DNA of 64,000 nt from Cucumis sativus. Its lineage: Eukaryota; Streptophyta; Magnoliopsida; Cucurbitales; Cucurbitaceae. Position 1 is the stretch's first letter, and each line of letters starts with the position of its first letter. A model generated the notes under the pieces. It worked only from the letters and a program-made list of their open reading frames with translations. It searched no databases and was not told the origin of the DNA. Shown here piece by piece: positions 1 through 11,324 of the stretch. A program made the translations under genes and the position numbers. The stretch is from contig NW_022279581.1 of the NCBI RefSeq assembly GCF_000004075.3, positions 62,001-126,000 on the forward strand, given 5' to 3'.

Positions 1-1261
1 TTTTATGCTATGCTTTCTTCTTCTTTAGTTAACCGTTTATTAATTTTCTTTTTATCTTTTAATATATTCTCATCACTCTCTCTGTATTGGCTTGATTATT
101 AGCACGGTTGGTATCGGTATGAAATGGAAAAAAATCGTATTGAATTTACAACTTCATCCGCTATATTACTTGATCGACACTGAATATGAGTGGTTGGGTG
201 GATAAGTTATGGTGAATTTGATATTTTATACTATATCCCTACGAATTTCACAATAATAGAGTTATGCATATTGGTGCTGAATGAGGTTTAAGCTGATATA
301 TGATGTTGTGGGGTATGACCGCTTGATAGAGAATGAATGGAACGAGTGAATTGCGAACTAAACTAAACTGATTCTTTGAAGAGAACCTTTAAATCCTTAA
401 TTTTTCCTTGCTCCTCGCTCCTCGCTCCCTCTCATTTTTTGAAACAAAAACAAAAAAACGTCTTTATTTTTTAGCTCAACATGGTAGAAGATAGCCTTAT
501 TAACGTTAGACCTCATGAACTTGGTTTTTCTTTCAATGAAGACTGCTAATATGGAAACACTGTTGTACCAAGTTTAAAAGAGAATTCTCACCAAGGGGCT
601 GGTACATTTTCCACTCAACCTGTAAAATATAGGAACGTTTAAACAGGTAACATTCATTTACACATGCTTTCTGAAGAGTATGAAGCAATCAATCTACTTA
701 TCTGCTATTTGCTGTTGGATCACATAGTTTGGAGATGATACAAGAGTTCAATGACATTTGTGAAATAGACCTTAGAGAGGACATGTTCAAGTCATAGTGG
801 CCCTCTATCTAAAATTTAATACCATCTGAAATTTAATATCATATGAGTTTATTTGACAAGTAAATGAGCAGAGCTACCAGCCAGATTATTGCCCTGTGAC
901 AATTGTTGAAGGTGCTCAAGTTAGCTGGAATACTCTCAAGAGAAGAAATTTGTGGAGTTTTGATAGATTTAATATTTCGATGCTCTTCCTGTCCATGTTC
1001 ACATTCTGGATCTTCGATTAAGCGGTCTTTGTCATCATTTTCATTTGTAGAATCTTTTTTTCTTTGGGTTGGCATCTTGTCTTCCCTATTTTATTATCTT
1101 TATATTGAAAATATTTCCTAGCTTTATATTACCTTTTAAAATGTAGAACCTAATTACTGGATGGAATGTGTACTCTGGTGTATCTTAATTGGGTAGAAGC
1201 TTCATTTTTGGTACATATCAGAAGGTTTATTCCTTTTCCTTTTCATGCACTTTTTTTACAG
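1..1261. other. Left edge, presumed intron or 5' region of the thymidine kinase gene
   Basis: No coding exon was recognised here. A polypyrimidine stretch ending in CAG at 1259-1261 is the acceptor for the first recognised exon of the thymidine kinase gene. I looked for the expected upstream exon with the P-loop (G-P-M-F-x-G-K-T/S) and did not find it in any plus-strand frame. It is either left of the window or absent. Short ORFs at 839-1121 on both strands resemble nothing I know and are probably chance. Confidence 0.5.
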
Positions 1262-2210
1262 AAGTGTAGCTATAATTAAGTCGAATAAAGACACAAGGTA
1301 TGGATTGGATTCTATTGTTACACATGACGGCATGAAACTCCCTTGCTGGGCAATACCAAACTTATCATCTTTCAAAAAGAAATTTGTCAAGGTTCTCTGA
1401 CAAGTATATAATCTCTCTCTCTTTATGATGCCAATATCATGCTTAGACATTTTATTAATTAAAATACGAAATATTCAAGCCCTTATAAAAGGTAGCAAAG
1501 TATTTAAATCTATGAGGCTAAAAATTTGATTTCCAATTAGAATGAGCAGAAAACTGAATGAGTAGACTTCTGAATTAACCGTAATAATAGGAACTCCTGA
1601 TTTTCTTGGTAACAGAATTGTTAATTTACATATGATGTTGGGGTGACAGCTAGATGTGATTGGAATTGATGAAGCTCAATTTTTCGACGATCTATATGAT
1701 TTCTGTTGCGAAGCTGCTGATATTGATGGCAAAACAGTTATAGTTGCTGGGCTGGATGGGGATTACTTGAGGTATAATCAAATTTTCTGGCTTACTTTTG
1801 TTTCATACGTTTAATTTCAATGATGTTCTTAGAAACTGATGGCATTTCATATGGTAAAACATTCAATAGAACTTCAGATTGGTTTCTAAATTGACTGATC
1901 ATTAGTAACTCAATTAAAGCTTTTGTGTTGGGGTTTATACAAAAAACTGAACAGGAGGAACTTCGGTTCAGTTCTCGATATAATTCCTCTTGCCGATTCT
2001 GTAACCAAGTTAACTGCTCGATGTGAAATCTGCGGGAATAGGGCTTTCTTTACTTTAAGGAAGACACAAGAAAAAGAGACTGAGCTGATTGGTGGTGCTG
2101 ATATGTACATGCCCGTATGTCGACAACATTACGTCAGCGGGCAAGTAGCGATAGAGACAGCAAGAACTGTAGTAGAATCACGCAAGGTTGGGTATAGGAC
2201 TCCAGCATAG
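1262..2210 (+). CDS. Thymidine kinase (TK1 type), 3' exons only
   Basis: Cytosolic or organellar thymidine kinase phosphorylates thymidine to dTMP with ATP in the pyrimidine salvage pathway. Exons read from splice signals: 1262-1391, 1650-1771 and 1955-2210 (stop). Exon 1262-1391 carries [18 protein letters not shown]. Exon 1650-1771 carries the family hallmark [13 protein letters not shown] and [15 protein letters not shown]. Exon 1955-2210 carries the zinc-site pairs CEIC and CRQH and the substrate-loop segment [13 protein letters not shown]. The P-loop exon is not in the window. Using the AAG|GTTCTC donor at 1391 keeps the frame into LDVIG but gives a segment about five residues shorter than the usual KFGxxAYxK. 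Reading past that donor meets TGA at 1398. The gene may therefore be a 5'-truncated or slightly damaged copy. Family assignment is secure; functionality is not. Confidence 0.88.
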
Positions 2211-4689
2211 TTCTTAGTAGGTAAAAGTAGGTCTTCGGCATCATATACATCCCCATGGTGAGCATAGTTGTAGGGTTAGGGATATTGTTTTGTTTAGAAA
2301 CTGTAATTGAGTTAATTATGCCTGTATTTTGATGGCTGCTTTGATTGATTGGATTAGATGGAAGGAAAAAACGAGTCAAATGTTGTATGTAACCAACAAA
2401 ATTGAAAACTAATACATTATTGGGGGAGGAGACATTCAAAGTGGCAACCATGTGTTAGTTTGGGAAGTTGTTGATCAGCCAGCTGTTTAGTTTGTTGATT
2501 GTAATTTCCAATAACTAATTTTCATAGCTTTTTTTCATAATTAAAGACATGAAAAGTTGTTAATAATTGAATTGGACCAAATACTATTCTCTTTTTTCAA
2601 AATTAATAAATAAAAGTATGTGGGGTGTGGTGCATGTAATCACAAAAAATTGATACCTATTGTAAAAGTTTAATGGATAAACAATGGTAGTTTAATTACC
2701 CACTTATGTACTCCCAAGTATGTTATTGTTAATAACCAAAAGGCAGTAATTAATACGTTATGTCTTAATTAGGAATGTGGAAGTAATTAATATGTTTAAA
2801 GATATTTTTATACATATATAATGATGAAGTTTTGTATTTGTGTTTGATAATAACTAAAGTGGAAAGAGATGTTTGATAATAGATGGAGGAGAATCCACGT
2901 CTCCTCACTTCTCTTCACTCAATTCTACCAAATTTCAACTAAACCTAAGCATCCACCCTCACTCACAACTATAATTAACATCAAATTTATTCTATATCTT
3001 CTTCAGATTTGTGGAAATCAATCTAGATTATGTTGTAATTCGAATCCAAACAATGCAATGCTTTTTTATATGATTTTAATGTATCATGATTTTGATTTTC
3101 CAATTTATATTTTTAACTTAATATATGTATTGCCTTATAGCTTTAAATTTGAATTATACATTTTTTTTAGAAAAATTACTGTAAATGGCGAATCCGTCAA
3201 AATACTTACAAACACATAAGCAAAATTTTATATTTTATTAATGTTATTATCGATAAAACTAAAATTTTGCTATCTATTATAAATATTTTGATTTATTTTG
3301 CTTTACTAAAAATATTTCAATGTTTTAAAAAAATATTTCATAAATTAATTAATAATGATCCATTTACCTCATATTTAATGGTTAACTACAACTAGTTTTA
3401 TAATTTATATAGGATGCATTTTTAAATATAGCAAAATTTTAGATTTATTTAATGTTTTAAACGTTGATAAACTTCTATCACTTTCTATGGATAATAGAAT
3501 CTAAAATTTTAATATATTTTATAAATATTTTATCAATTTAATCTCTCTCTTTTGTTTTCTTTTTTTTTTCACAATTTCCCTTTATAAATATATTATCGAA
3601 CACAAAAATAGTTGTTTAAATTAGAATTCAGTTCTTGAACATGCTACCATATGAAAACATAATATATATATATATAACAATTTTGATTAAGGTTTCTAAA
3701 GAAAAAAAAAGTGTTTAAGAAAACTTGTTTTTATTTAATTTTGTTTGGAAAAGAACAGCATAAATTTAAGTCTAAAAGTATTTCAAAATTAAAGTGATTT
3801 AGTGATCTTCAAATATTTTAATTTGTTGGAAGATAACTTATTTTTTAAAAATACATATTTAAAAATGTATTTCAAAAATACAATAAATCTATTGTTTCTC
3901 AATTTTTTGTATTAAGATACAATAATAAATAGACGGTGTGTTTGACACCCAGCTTAGGAATCAAATTCCTAATGCATGTGGCTTATCTGATGGGGGTTTT
4001 GATGTCTGAAAAATACAAATATGCATCTAATGCCTCTACTTGGACCGTTGATTTTAAATTAATAGGTTTAATTAATCTATTTGATTTTTTTAACTGTATA
4101 TCCTAAATTTATCCTCCTTCAATTCTTTAATTGATCTTTTTCATATTCTGACCTCTAATTCAATTTTTGTGCTCTATTAATTTTCACGAAAATAAGGTAA
4201 AAACGAGAAATTTTAGCATTCAATGACAACAATTTTGATTACAGATGAATTAACATGAATTGTTTAATTATAAATATTACAAATCATTCACAAAATATAA
4301 CAAATCACCTAATCTGATGGTGTTTATAAAAGTTCCAATTAAACAACATGAAAGGGTCTAATAGGTTTCATAATAAGCATAACCAAAAGGGTCAAGCAAA
4401 AATAAAAGTCATCTGGAGTTTTTTTGTTAAGCCCATCCAAATAAGTTGTCTTTTAGTCAAATTGACCAACAAAAAAAATGAAGAATATATGTGTGAAATA
4501 TTTTACAATTTTTATTATATTACCAATATATTAATATTTGACTTATACTTGATAACATAATAAATAGGTTTATCAATTTTCACCTTAAAAAATATTAAAA
4601 AATAAGTCAAATTTTGTGATTTAATCAAAAACGTATTTGGAATGACTTAGAAGGAAAAAAAAAAGCTTTCAAAACTAATCTTAATTAAT

Positions 4690-5210
4690 TTTTCAAGGTT
4701 AATGATGGTCGTCAAAAGTTCGCCAACGAGTTGTCAAAAATGATACTCATTGGCCATTGGTCGGCCAACAATGGTCACTGAGGGCGGTGTCCGGTGTTGT
4801 CCAACAAATTTTCAATATTGAATTAGAAAAAAAAAAGAGTAATCTATGAGCTTGAATAGTGTTTACTATTCAAATCCATGAGAAAAAGTATAGGAAGTCT
4901 TGGTGAAGACAATCATCAATCAATGGTGAAGACAAGACACTAACAGTCATCAATGATTAAGGCTATTGGGTGATCACCAACCATCATGACAATTGGTCAC
5001 CTGAGATTATAGCTATCGGTCATTGACCATCATTGCCACCTTTTGTTAATAGGCACGATGATAGATCCTAGATCATTAACAATAACTATTGTTCGCAGAA
5101 GATCAAGATGTTCACTCAATGACACTAACATCCAAAGTTATAGAACACCAACAATCAAGATGATTGATCACTAACGATCAAGATGAACAATAATCAACCG
5201 TCAAAAGTTT
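4690..5210. repeat. Degenerate minisatellite-like block
   Basis: The words GACCATC, CCAACAATGGTCAC, CATCAATG, GATCACCAA and GATCAAGATG recur many times with variation over about 500 bp. The block is less AT-rich than its surroundings. No unit is repeated exactly enough to give a firm period. No reading frame stays open through it. Confidence 0.45.
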
Positions 5211-6024
5211 GAAAGCTTACAATATTTAAATTAGTATACATTAATTTGATTAGAACATTGATTTTTATAGAATATTTGGAAATCATTAACATTATGTTTG
5301 GTTATATTAATGAGTAAATGCAATATAGGTAATAAAAAGCAAAAATTGGAATTCTGGTAAAAAATTGACTCAATTTCTCAAGATACTAATCATTGCTGTT
5401 TTTATTTTTAATTTCCTCTCAACTAATGTGATGTGCTGTTGCTTGGGTCCAACGCAAGCAATGGCCATCTTTCAAGGACAGGTTGGCTAATGTATTTTGG
5501 TGGATGAGCAATGAAATTAGAAGCTATATAATATCACAAACTTAGCCCCACTTTGCTAAACATTAGAAACGAAAAATATATACATTTATGAACAAACTAA
5601 AATAATAATAACAATAATAAAGATTAGTCAAACTCAATTCAACACATAGCTCTAATCTAAAAACACGTTTCAGAAGTTTGGTCAACTCAATCGCACTGTC
5701 CAAACAGAAACTTCAACATTTCTAGTAATTTTGATTACAAATCCCATACTATTCATTCGCTCCTGAATCATTGTGTTCTCATCTATCACATGGATCTTCC
5801 ATGATGCATCATTCAGTGGCTTCTGTTGAGGCCCTTTTATCCTTTCTCAACAATGATTCTATTAGTTCAAGAAGTATCTAAAGAGTTTTCTTCAATTCTT
5901 CATGCGACTTTCTCTCCCTCCACTCCCTCCACTCCCTCCAATGTCCTTGCTTTTCTTCACTAAGGTTTAAATTTCAAAGAAACAAGGGTCACAATTAATT
6001 TAGACTTCAACCACTTGTCCAACT

Positions 6025-6044
6025 TAAGGGGGGATGTTATATGA
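6025..6044 (+). other. Possible LTR 3' junction relic (purine tract plus TG)
   Basis: A purine run (AAGGGGGGA) is followed directly by TGTTATATGATG. A polypurine tract next to an LTR starting TGTT is the usual arrangement at the 3' end of a Ty1/copia or gypsy element. I could not find a matching LTR end or coding domains nearby, so this may be a decayed fragment or chance. Confidence 0.25.
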
Positions 6045-6119
6045 TGATATAACCCATAAGAACTTTTGCCAATCTGAACATAGGTTAGTGAACATAATTA
6101 CTTATCTCAAATGCGACTT

Positions 6120-6178
6120 GAACCCAAACAATCCATCTATTTCATCTTTGAACCCAAACAATCCATCTATTTCATCTG
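6120..6178. repeat. 30-bp tandem duplication
   Basis: A 30-bp unit beginning AACCCAAACAATCCATC occurs twice in a row (6121 and 6151) with no visible difference. It keeps any frame open across it. The near identity suggests a recent event. Confidence 0.8.
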
Positions 6179-7608
6179 ATTGTTTTCAACATCTTGGTTA
6201 CACTTTCGTGATAAGATTTTGGAGGATCGACACCGAAAGGAACAACAAAAAAAGGTTCTACATACTGAAAAATATGAAATTCATCGTAGTAAACACAACC
6301 ATAACTTAGTGGTTGAAATATCTATGAAGATTGGAAGTTTAACCTCCCACTCCCACATTTGTGATAATAAACAAAACAGACTTTATAAACTGGTCACTCA
6401 TACAGCCTTCTTTATTCCAGACCATACAAAGACTGAAATCTCACCAATGATGCAAATCCTCAACCCCCCTCTATTGGGAAGAAGAAATCGTAATACATAA
6501 CCAAGATTTCTTCATCACTGTCAGAATGAGAGATGATAGATGATATATAGCTGCAACAAGTATAATCTACATCATACATTACCCTTTCATCCAATGAAAT
6601 TAAGCACAAAATAGTAGATGGCTTAATGTCCCTCAGCCATAGGAACTTGCAAATGGAAGCTATCCTTTTACATGGAAAGAGAACATATAAAACATCAAGA
6701 AGCATTTCTAAATTAACCTCAACAAATTGCAACACATGAAAGAAAAATATTTGAACACTTGTTCTCCCGAAATAAAAGGCCATAGGGGAAAAGAGTAACA
6801 AGCAAAGGAAGAAAAAACAAAATTGAGCGGCAATTTTGCTTAAACTTTCTCAGGAATTGATAAACATCCAAAGGCTCAAACAAACAAACTTCATATTCAT
6901 CACCAGATTTCTAGACAACTTCTGCAAATAATCTACCCTCCTAAATAGTTGTCACTGCCATATAAAGGAAAAGCAACAAAAAAACCTGATATGAACGATC
7001 AATATCTGCCCATTACTCTGAAGTGCATTACCATATGTAGATGACAACCACATAATTAGAGCACACAAGACTGCTAGAAGGATGAAATGCAACTAATAAA
7101 GCACAAAAGATCAGATGAAAAACTACCGAAGTAAATGCAACAGAATAATTTTTCAAGATCATTTGGCGTTGGGGTACTCTTTTGATACAATCATAAAGGA
7201 CATCTTTCTCCCACTTGAGGCTACTATTTTCTATTTTCTGATACTCTGCGGAAATAAAGAGTAGTCATGGCAATATGACAACAAAATGTAATCTAATGAG
7301 ACCACTTTGAATTAAAAACGGACTACTAACTTACAATGGCACAACAGACGAGTATATGATTCATCCGTCCAAATCCCTTAATGGGTCACCTTTGTTTATT
7401 GATCAAAACAAAGAATCATGTAATTTTTCAACTATTTCATTTAGACGAAAAATGGGCAACACAGAAAACAGTGAAATTTCAATTTGCTTATTGATACAAC
7501 CCGGTTGCACGCTTAATAACTGAAACATCGTGAAGATGTCCACAATTAGAACTCAAATTTGAGGAAAAAAGCAAAAGAGAAAAAGAAAAAACCCTAAATC
7601 GCACAATC

Positions 7609-8005
7609 TTATTTCTTATAACGAGCTACCTCGCCATCATTGGGGAAGAATCCCATAAGCCGACCCGCCGAGTTCTGATAAGCGTACATGAAGCCTCCCA
7701 TCAGGCCAATTAGACCACCGGTCACCATTGATGGGCCCCTTATCCCGGGCTTAATCCCTAAAATGCAGAGTCAGGGGAAGAGATTTTCAAGATGGTTCAA
7801 CGAAATGGAAGATAAAAAAAAAAAAAGGAAAAGGAAGAAAGAAATTGATACCGGAAAGATAACCGACGGTGACGGAAACGCCGGTGATGGTGACGAAACG
7901 GAGGTAATCGAGAGTGTCGAAATTGCCGACGACTTTAGTGAATGGAGGGTTCCGATCTACTACTGGGTACTCTGGCTTGGTCGACGCTGTAATGTCGGTG
8001 TTCAT
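7609..8005 (-). CDS. NADH dehydrogenase (complex I) 21-kDa-type membrane subunit
   Basis: This is a small nuclear-encoded subunit of mitochondrial complex I, like the plant protein annotated as NADH-ubiquinone oxidoreductase 20.9/21 kDa subunit (Arabidopsis At4g16450, from memory). The CDS is the complement of exons 7852-8005 and 7609-7757, giving 100 residues, close to the family length. The 94-bp intron has clean signals: donor G|GTATCAA, acceptor CATTTTAG|GG. The protein starts MNTDITAS, continues EYPVVDRNPPFTKVVGNF, has a hydrophobic segment around residues 35-52 and a second one (MVTGGLIGLMGGFMYAYQ), and ends FFPNDGEVARYKK. The junction restores the SGIKPGIRGPS motif in frame. The reading frame is intact. 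A Site II cluster lies upstream. Confidence 0.93.
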
Positions 8006-8138
8006 CTTGTCTTCTCCGTAGCTAAAGCTGCTGATCTCCGCCGTCTTCCTCTCTCTCTAAAACTCGCTTGGCCAACTCGTTGAGGTTGAAGACGATCAAG
8101 TGAGTGTCTGCTGAGCTGACAGATGAATGAGTATTTCA

Positions 8139-8181
8139 TGGGCTGGGCCCAAATTAATTGGGTTAGCCTCCACACGGCCCA
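8139..8181 (-). promoter_or_regulatory. Site II element cluster (TGGGCY) upstream of the complex I gene
   Basis: TGGGCT (8139-8144), the palindrome TGGGCCCA (8144-8151) and GGCCCA (8176-8181, TGGGCC on the other strand) lie within 43 bp, about 135-175 bp upstream of the ATG at 8005. Site II elements are known promoter motifs of plant nuclear genes for oxidative phosphorylation and are bound by TCP factors. The position and multiplicity fit; the function here is inferred. Confidence 0.6.
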
Positions 8182-8264
8182 TTTTAAAAATGTTTTGATG
8201 AATTTTTGAAGGAAAATTGCAATTCATAACCCTCTCATCCATAATAATCAACCATATAACAAAA

Positions 8265-8419
8265 TTTTAAAAAAATTGCAAATATAGCAAAATTATCGTT
8301 GATAGACTTCGTACGGTCTATCAGTGATAGACTAATATTTGCAACATGATCTATCAGTGATAGACTTATATCATTGATAGAATTTGACAAATTTTGCTAT
8401 ATTTGCAAATATTTTAAAA
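8265..8419. mobile_element. MITE with 30-bp terminal inverted repeats
   Basis: Left arm 8265-8294 and right arm 8390-8419 are reverse complements over 30 bp with about two mismatches. The core word is GCAAATATAGCAAAATT. The 95-bp interior carries repeated GATAGACT/CTATCAGTGATAGA words that can also pair. There is no coding capacity. Total length of 155 bp fits a miniature inverted-repeat transposable element. I could not settle the target duplication because the flanks are A/T runs. Confidence 0.75.
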
Positions 8420-8880
8420 TATTGTTATATATTTAATTATTTTGAATTTAATTGTTAAATTTGTAATTATCTCATTTTTAAAAAAGATAGATATAGAATT
8501 GTTCTACTAATGCCAAAAATATTTCATAAATGTAAACTTTAATTATATTTCACTCGAACGCTTCAACTTCGGGTTGTTGAACTAAGGGACTAAGGGGAAA
8601 AAAACTAGATTTTTGTGCAACTTTAGGAACACTTTAACCTTACTACATTCTCTCTCATATTAAGCTTTCATATTGTTTTATAATTAAGATATTAAAAAAA
8701 ATCCAACCAAATTTAGAAATAATCATTAACTATGATTACTTGTATTTCTACGATTTATTCTATCTAAAGGTTAGGATATTTAGGTGTTTTAAACGAACAA
8801 CAAGTGAAAATGTATAAAGACGAGGAAATCTCATTTTCATCACTAATGCATTGTATTTACAGGAGTTATGGATCAAATTT
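8420..8880. other. Intergenic, AT-rich, nothing recognised
   Basis: No ORF, RNA gene or repeat could be supported here. Confidence 0.5.
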
Positions 8881-8883
8881 TGG

Positions 8884-9063
8884 AGACACGGGTGTCTTGC
8901 AAAAGCATAGCAAAGCAAACAAGTGATCGAGAGTTTTAAACTCTCATGTTGTACTAATAGAGCGTTGAGAGTGATTAATTCTCAATGCCCTGCATTTTCG
9001 ACGTTGGAATTCCTTTCTCAATGTGGTTTTTCTGACCACATTCTTGACAACCGTTTAGTTGTC
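8884..9063. other. Cluster of five short hairpins, left part
   Basis: Five inverted repeats follow one another in 180 bp: AGACAC/GTGTCT (8884-8897), GAGAGTTT/AAACTCTC (8929-8945), TTGAGA/TCTCAA (8965-8985), AATGTGGT/ACCACATT (9020-9042) and GACAAC/GTTGTC (9046-9063). Stems are 6-8 bp with loops of 1-9. The cluster ends just before the solo LTR and more hairpins appear just after it. I do not recognise the host sequence. Confidence 0.55.
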
Positions 9064-9069
9064 AGGAGA

Positions 9070-9074
9070 ACTAT
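9070..9074. repeat. 5-bp target site duplication, left copy (ACTAT)
   Basis: ACTAT precedes the LTR start and is repeated exactly at 10495-10499 after its end. Confidence 0.8.
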
Positions 9075-10494
9075 TGTTACACCCCGCCTCACAGACACCC
9101 TTGCTTGCCATTCGAGACATGGTGTGACTTGAGTGTTCTAACGTGTTTAAACGCCAAAATACTCGATCTTAGGGTCCTTAAGCTTTGCTTAAACACCTAG
9201 TCTCTTAAACTTAAACTTAGAAATCATACTTTAGGAGATATAACAACTTAAAACATAAAGTAATCAACAAGTCCTTTATTAAACTTTATTAAACTTAAGC
9301 CACAAGATTACAACACTTTGCAGTTTACAAAGTACAAAACTTAAACTAAAACATCTTGCAGCTCTTCTTGCCTAGTAAGCTCATCAACTATTCTTATTTG
9401 GCCTTAACGTCTTCTTCTGAAAGATAAGATTTAAAAACGTAAGTAACAAACTTAATTAGGTTTAAGAAATCATTTTTGTAATACCTTTGCAAATATCATT
9501 TCATCAAGCATAACATAAAATAAAAATATATATCAGTTCATATAAACGCATCATTTTGCTTTAATGTTTCATCTCGCATAAACATACATTAGTTATCAAA
9601 CATTCCTTTTGCCAAATATCCCAAAATAATTCTCTACGTTAGGTCTCATTACTTCACGTTTAGACTACTATATTAACAACGTTCGAGAATATACTAATTC
9701 ATCCTTGTTGCTCAGACAACTAAACTTAATACGCTTCTTTCAACGTATTATCCAGCTTTTCATCACCATGTGACCCCTTTCACTCATGGTTGCCTTGACT
9801 CATTATGTGCACACAATAGTTAGCTCATTTTTATAGGAAGTAATTAATGGTTTGAACATCATTTCATGATAAATTCTATTTTGAAACACATAAAACATAC
9901 TTTAAAAATGTAAGATTTTTCATAAAATATCTCTTATAGAAACGTTTGAATTGAAAATCAACATTTCAAATCAGTAAAGACTTTATAAAAGAAGCTTGTT
10001 GCTTCTATTTTCCTCTTCTTATGTAGCAACATTGGCAGCACTTCAGCTCCTTAGTTTTTCTCTTCAAAGTAACAATACTCAAAATCTAATTAAAAACCTT
10101 TATTTATACTACTTTCCAACAAGCTTAGTCACTCTTAAACTCAGGCAACTTGCTAGCTTTACTCTTAGTGTGCACATGTAAACTTAAGGTTTCTCAACTG
10201 CTTAACTTCTCTACATGTGGTCTGCTTAAGCTTTGACTCAACCATGCTTAACTTAATCTCTACACGTGGCCCATTAAACCTACTTAAGAATTCTGAGAAT
10301 TTTTTTCTTCTTCTTGTGGAACATCTTTTGCAAGGTAACACATCCTTCACAAATCTTGCCCCCAACTTTCTTGCGAACTAACTTGATTGCCAACTCTTTT
10401 ACTTCAAAACGCCTTCTTTTTTCCAAATCACCTAGTTCAGAACACTTAGCTAAATTTTAACCTCTTAGCTCTTAATTTATGTGTGGGTCTTACA
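9075..10494. mobile_element. Solo LTR (probably Ty3/gypsy), 1420 bp
   Basis: The element begins TGTTACACCCCGCC and ends GGGTCTTACA, so it has the TG...CA ends of an LTR. It is flanked by the direct repeat ACTAT on both sides. The 1.4-kb interior has no second LTR, no gag or pol domain, and no ORF over 70 codons that resembles a protein. This is the usual product of unequal recombination between the two LTRs of a full element. TGT-A-C-A-C-C-C-C starts are common in plant gypsy LTRs, but the lineage cannot be fixed from the LTR alone. Confidence 0.82.
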
Positions 10495-10499
10495 ACTAT
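10495..10499. repeat. 5-bp target site duplication, right copy (ACTAT)
   Basis: It matches 9070-9074 and marks the insertion point of the solo LTR. Confidence 0.8.
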
Positions 10500-11324
10500 T
10501 TCCAACGTATTTTGGTATATGCCCCAACAACTTTATGCGTTGGGAGATCTCCCATTTCTTGTAGTGGTAAGGAGTGTCTGATGTGCATACAGAGTGAGGT
10601 GTAGAGCGATGTCACATGGCCAAGGGCGTGCGGCATGGTGAGCCCGAGGCAAGAACGCAACAGGCTACCTAAAGGTCTGTGCGCGAGCGAGTGCTGACTG
10701 TCGCCCACATACCTAGTTGCCAGTCATGTCACGACACTAGTTTTGAGCAGTTTTGGTGTTCTTGAGATTTTTGGGCTGAGTTTTGATGTTTTTGGATTTT
10801 AGAGGTTTAAAATGAATTTAAATTCTCTAATTTCAAGGCAAGAGAGGATTTGAAAAATTTATAGACGAAGGAATTTAGCTATCATCTACAAGTGACAAAA
10901 TGAATTTAAAAATGATTTCTAAACATGATTTACTAAGTTTACGTTAAAAGCATGCTTTCATATTTGAAACTACACTTGATTTATAGAGTTGATTTCCAAA
11001 GCATGTGTGAGTTTCAAGTTTAGAAAAAAGTTTAAAAAGCATGAGCTTGACGGATGAGTTTGACTGAGAAGAAGTCGAAAGTTAAATTTTAGAAACAATA
11101 TGATTAGGAAAAAAATGATTTCAGCAATCAATAATAATAAGTTTGAAAAACAAAGTATATCTATATTAAGTGGGAACCATGCATATACATAGAAATATTA
11201 ATACAAAAATGAGGTATTTTTAAACACACTCGTTTAATTTTCAATATATTGAAGTACTTTTTATTCAACCATAAACTTACATATCTTGCGTTCCAACAAC
11301 AAACTATATTCAAAAGATATAACC
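10500..11324. other. Intergenic; GC-richer repeat-like block, then AT-rich spacer
   Basis: The first 240 bp continue the hairpin-rich unit interrupted by the solo LTR: CCAACG (10502) pairs with CGTTGG (10538), and GGGAGATCTCCC (10542-10553) is a perfect palindrome. The stretch to about 10735 is clearly GC-richer than its surroundings (gcgcgagcgag, gtgcggcatgg) and looks like part of an old repeat. Its ORFs are not recognisable. From 10740 the sequence is AT-rich with nothing to report. Confidence 0.45.

Larger units (their letters stand above)
2211..7608. other. Intergenic spacer, AT-rich
   Basis: This is the 3' flank of the thymidine kinase gene, then 5 kb without a gene I can support. It contains short inverted A/T-rich segments with the words agcaaaatttt and aaaattttgct near 3230-3280 and 3430-3530 (possible relatives of the MITE at 8265), a degenerate minisatellite at about 4690-5210, a purine tract followed by TGTTATATGA at about 6025-6044, and an exact 30-bp duplication at 6120-6178. 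ORFs of 60-116 codons in this stretch match nothing I recognise and sit in low-complexity sequence. Confidence 0.6.

Noticed and set aside
2869..3219. 116-codon plus-strand ORF
   Set aside because: F/I/Y/N composition reflects AT-rich spacer; no homology.
6460..6801. 113-codon minus-strand ORF
   Set aside because: No domain, no codon bias, no plausible splice partners.
7688..8083. 131-codon plus-strand ORF
   Set aside because: It is the complement of the complex I subunit exons and intron; its K/R-rich and P-rich parts come from the antisense frame.
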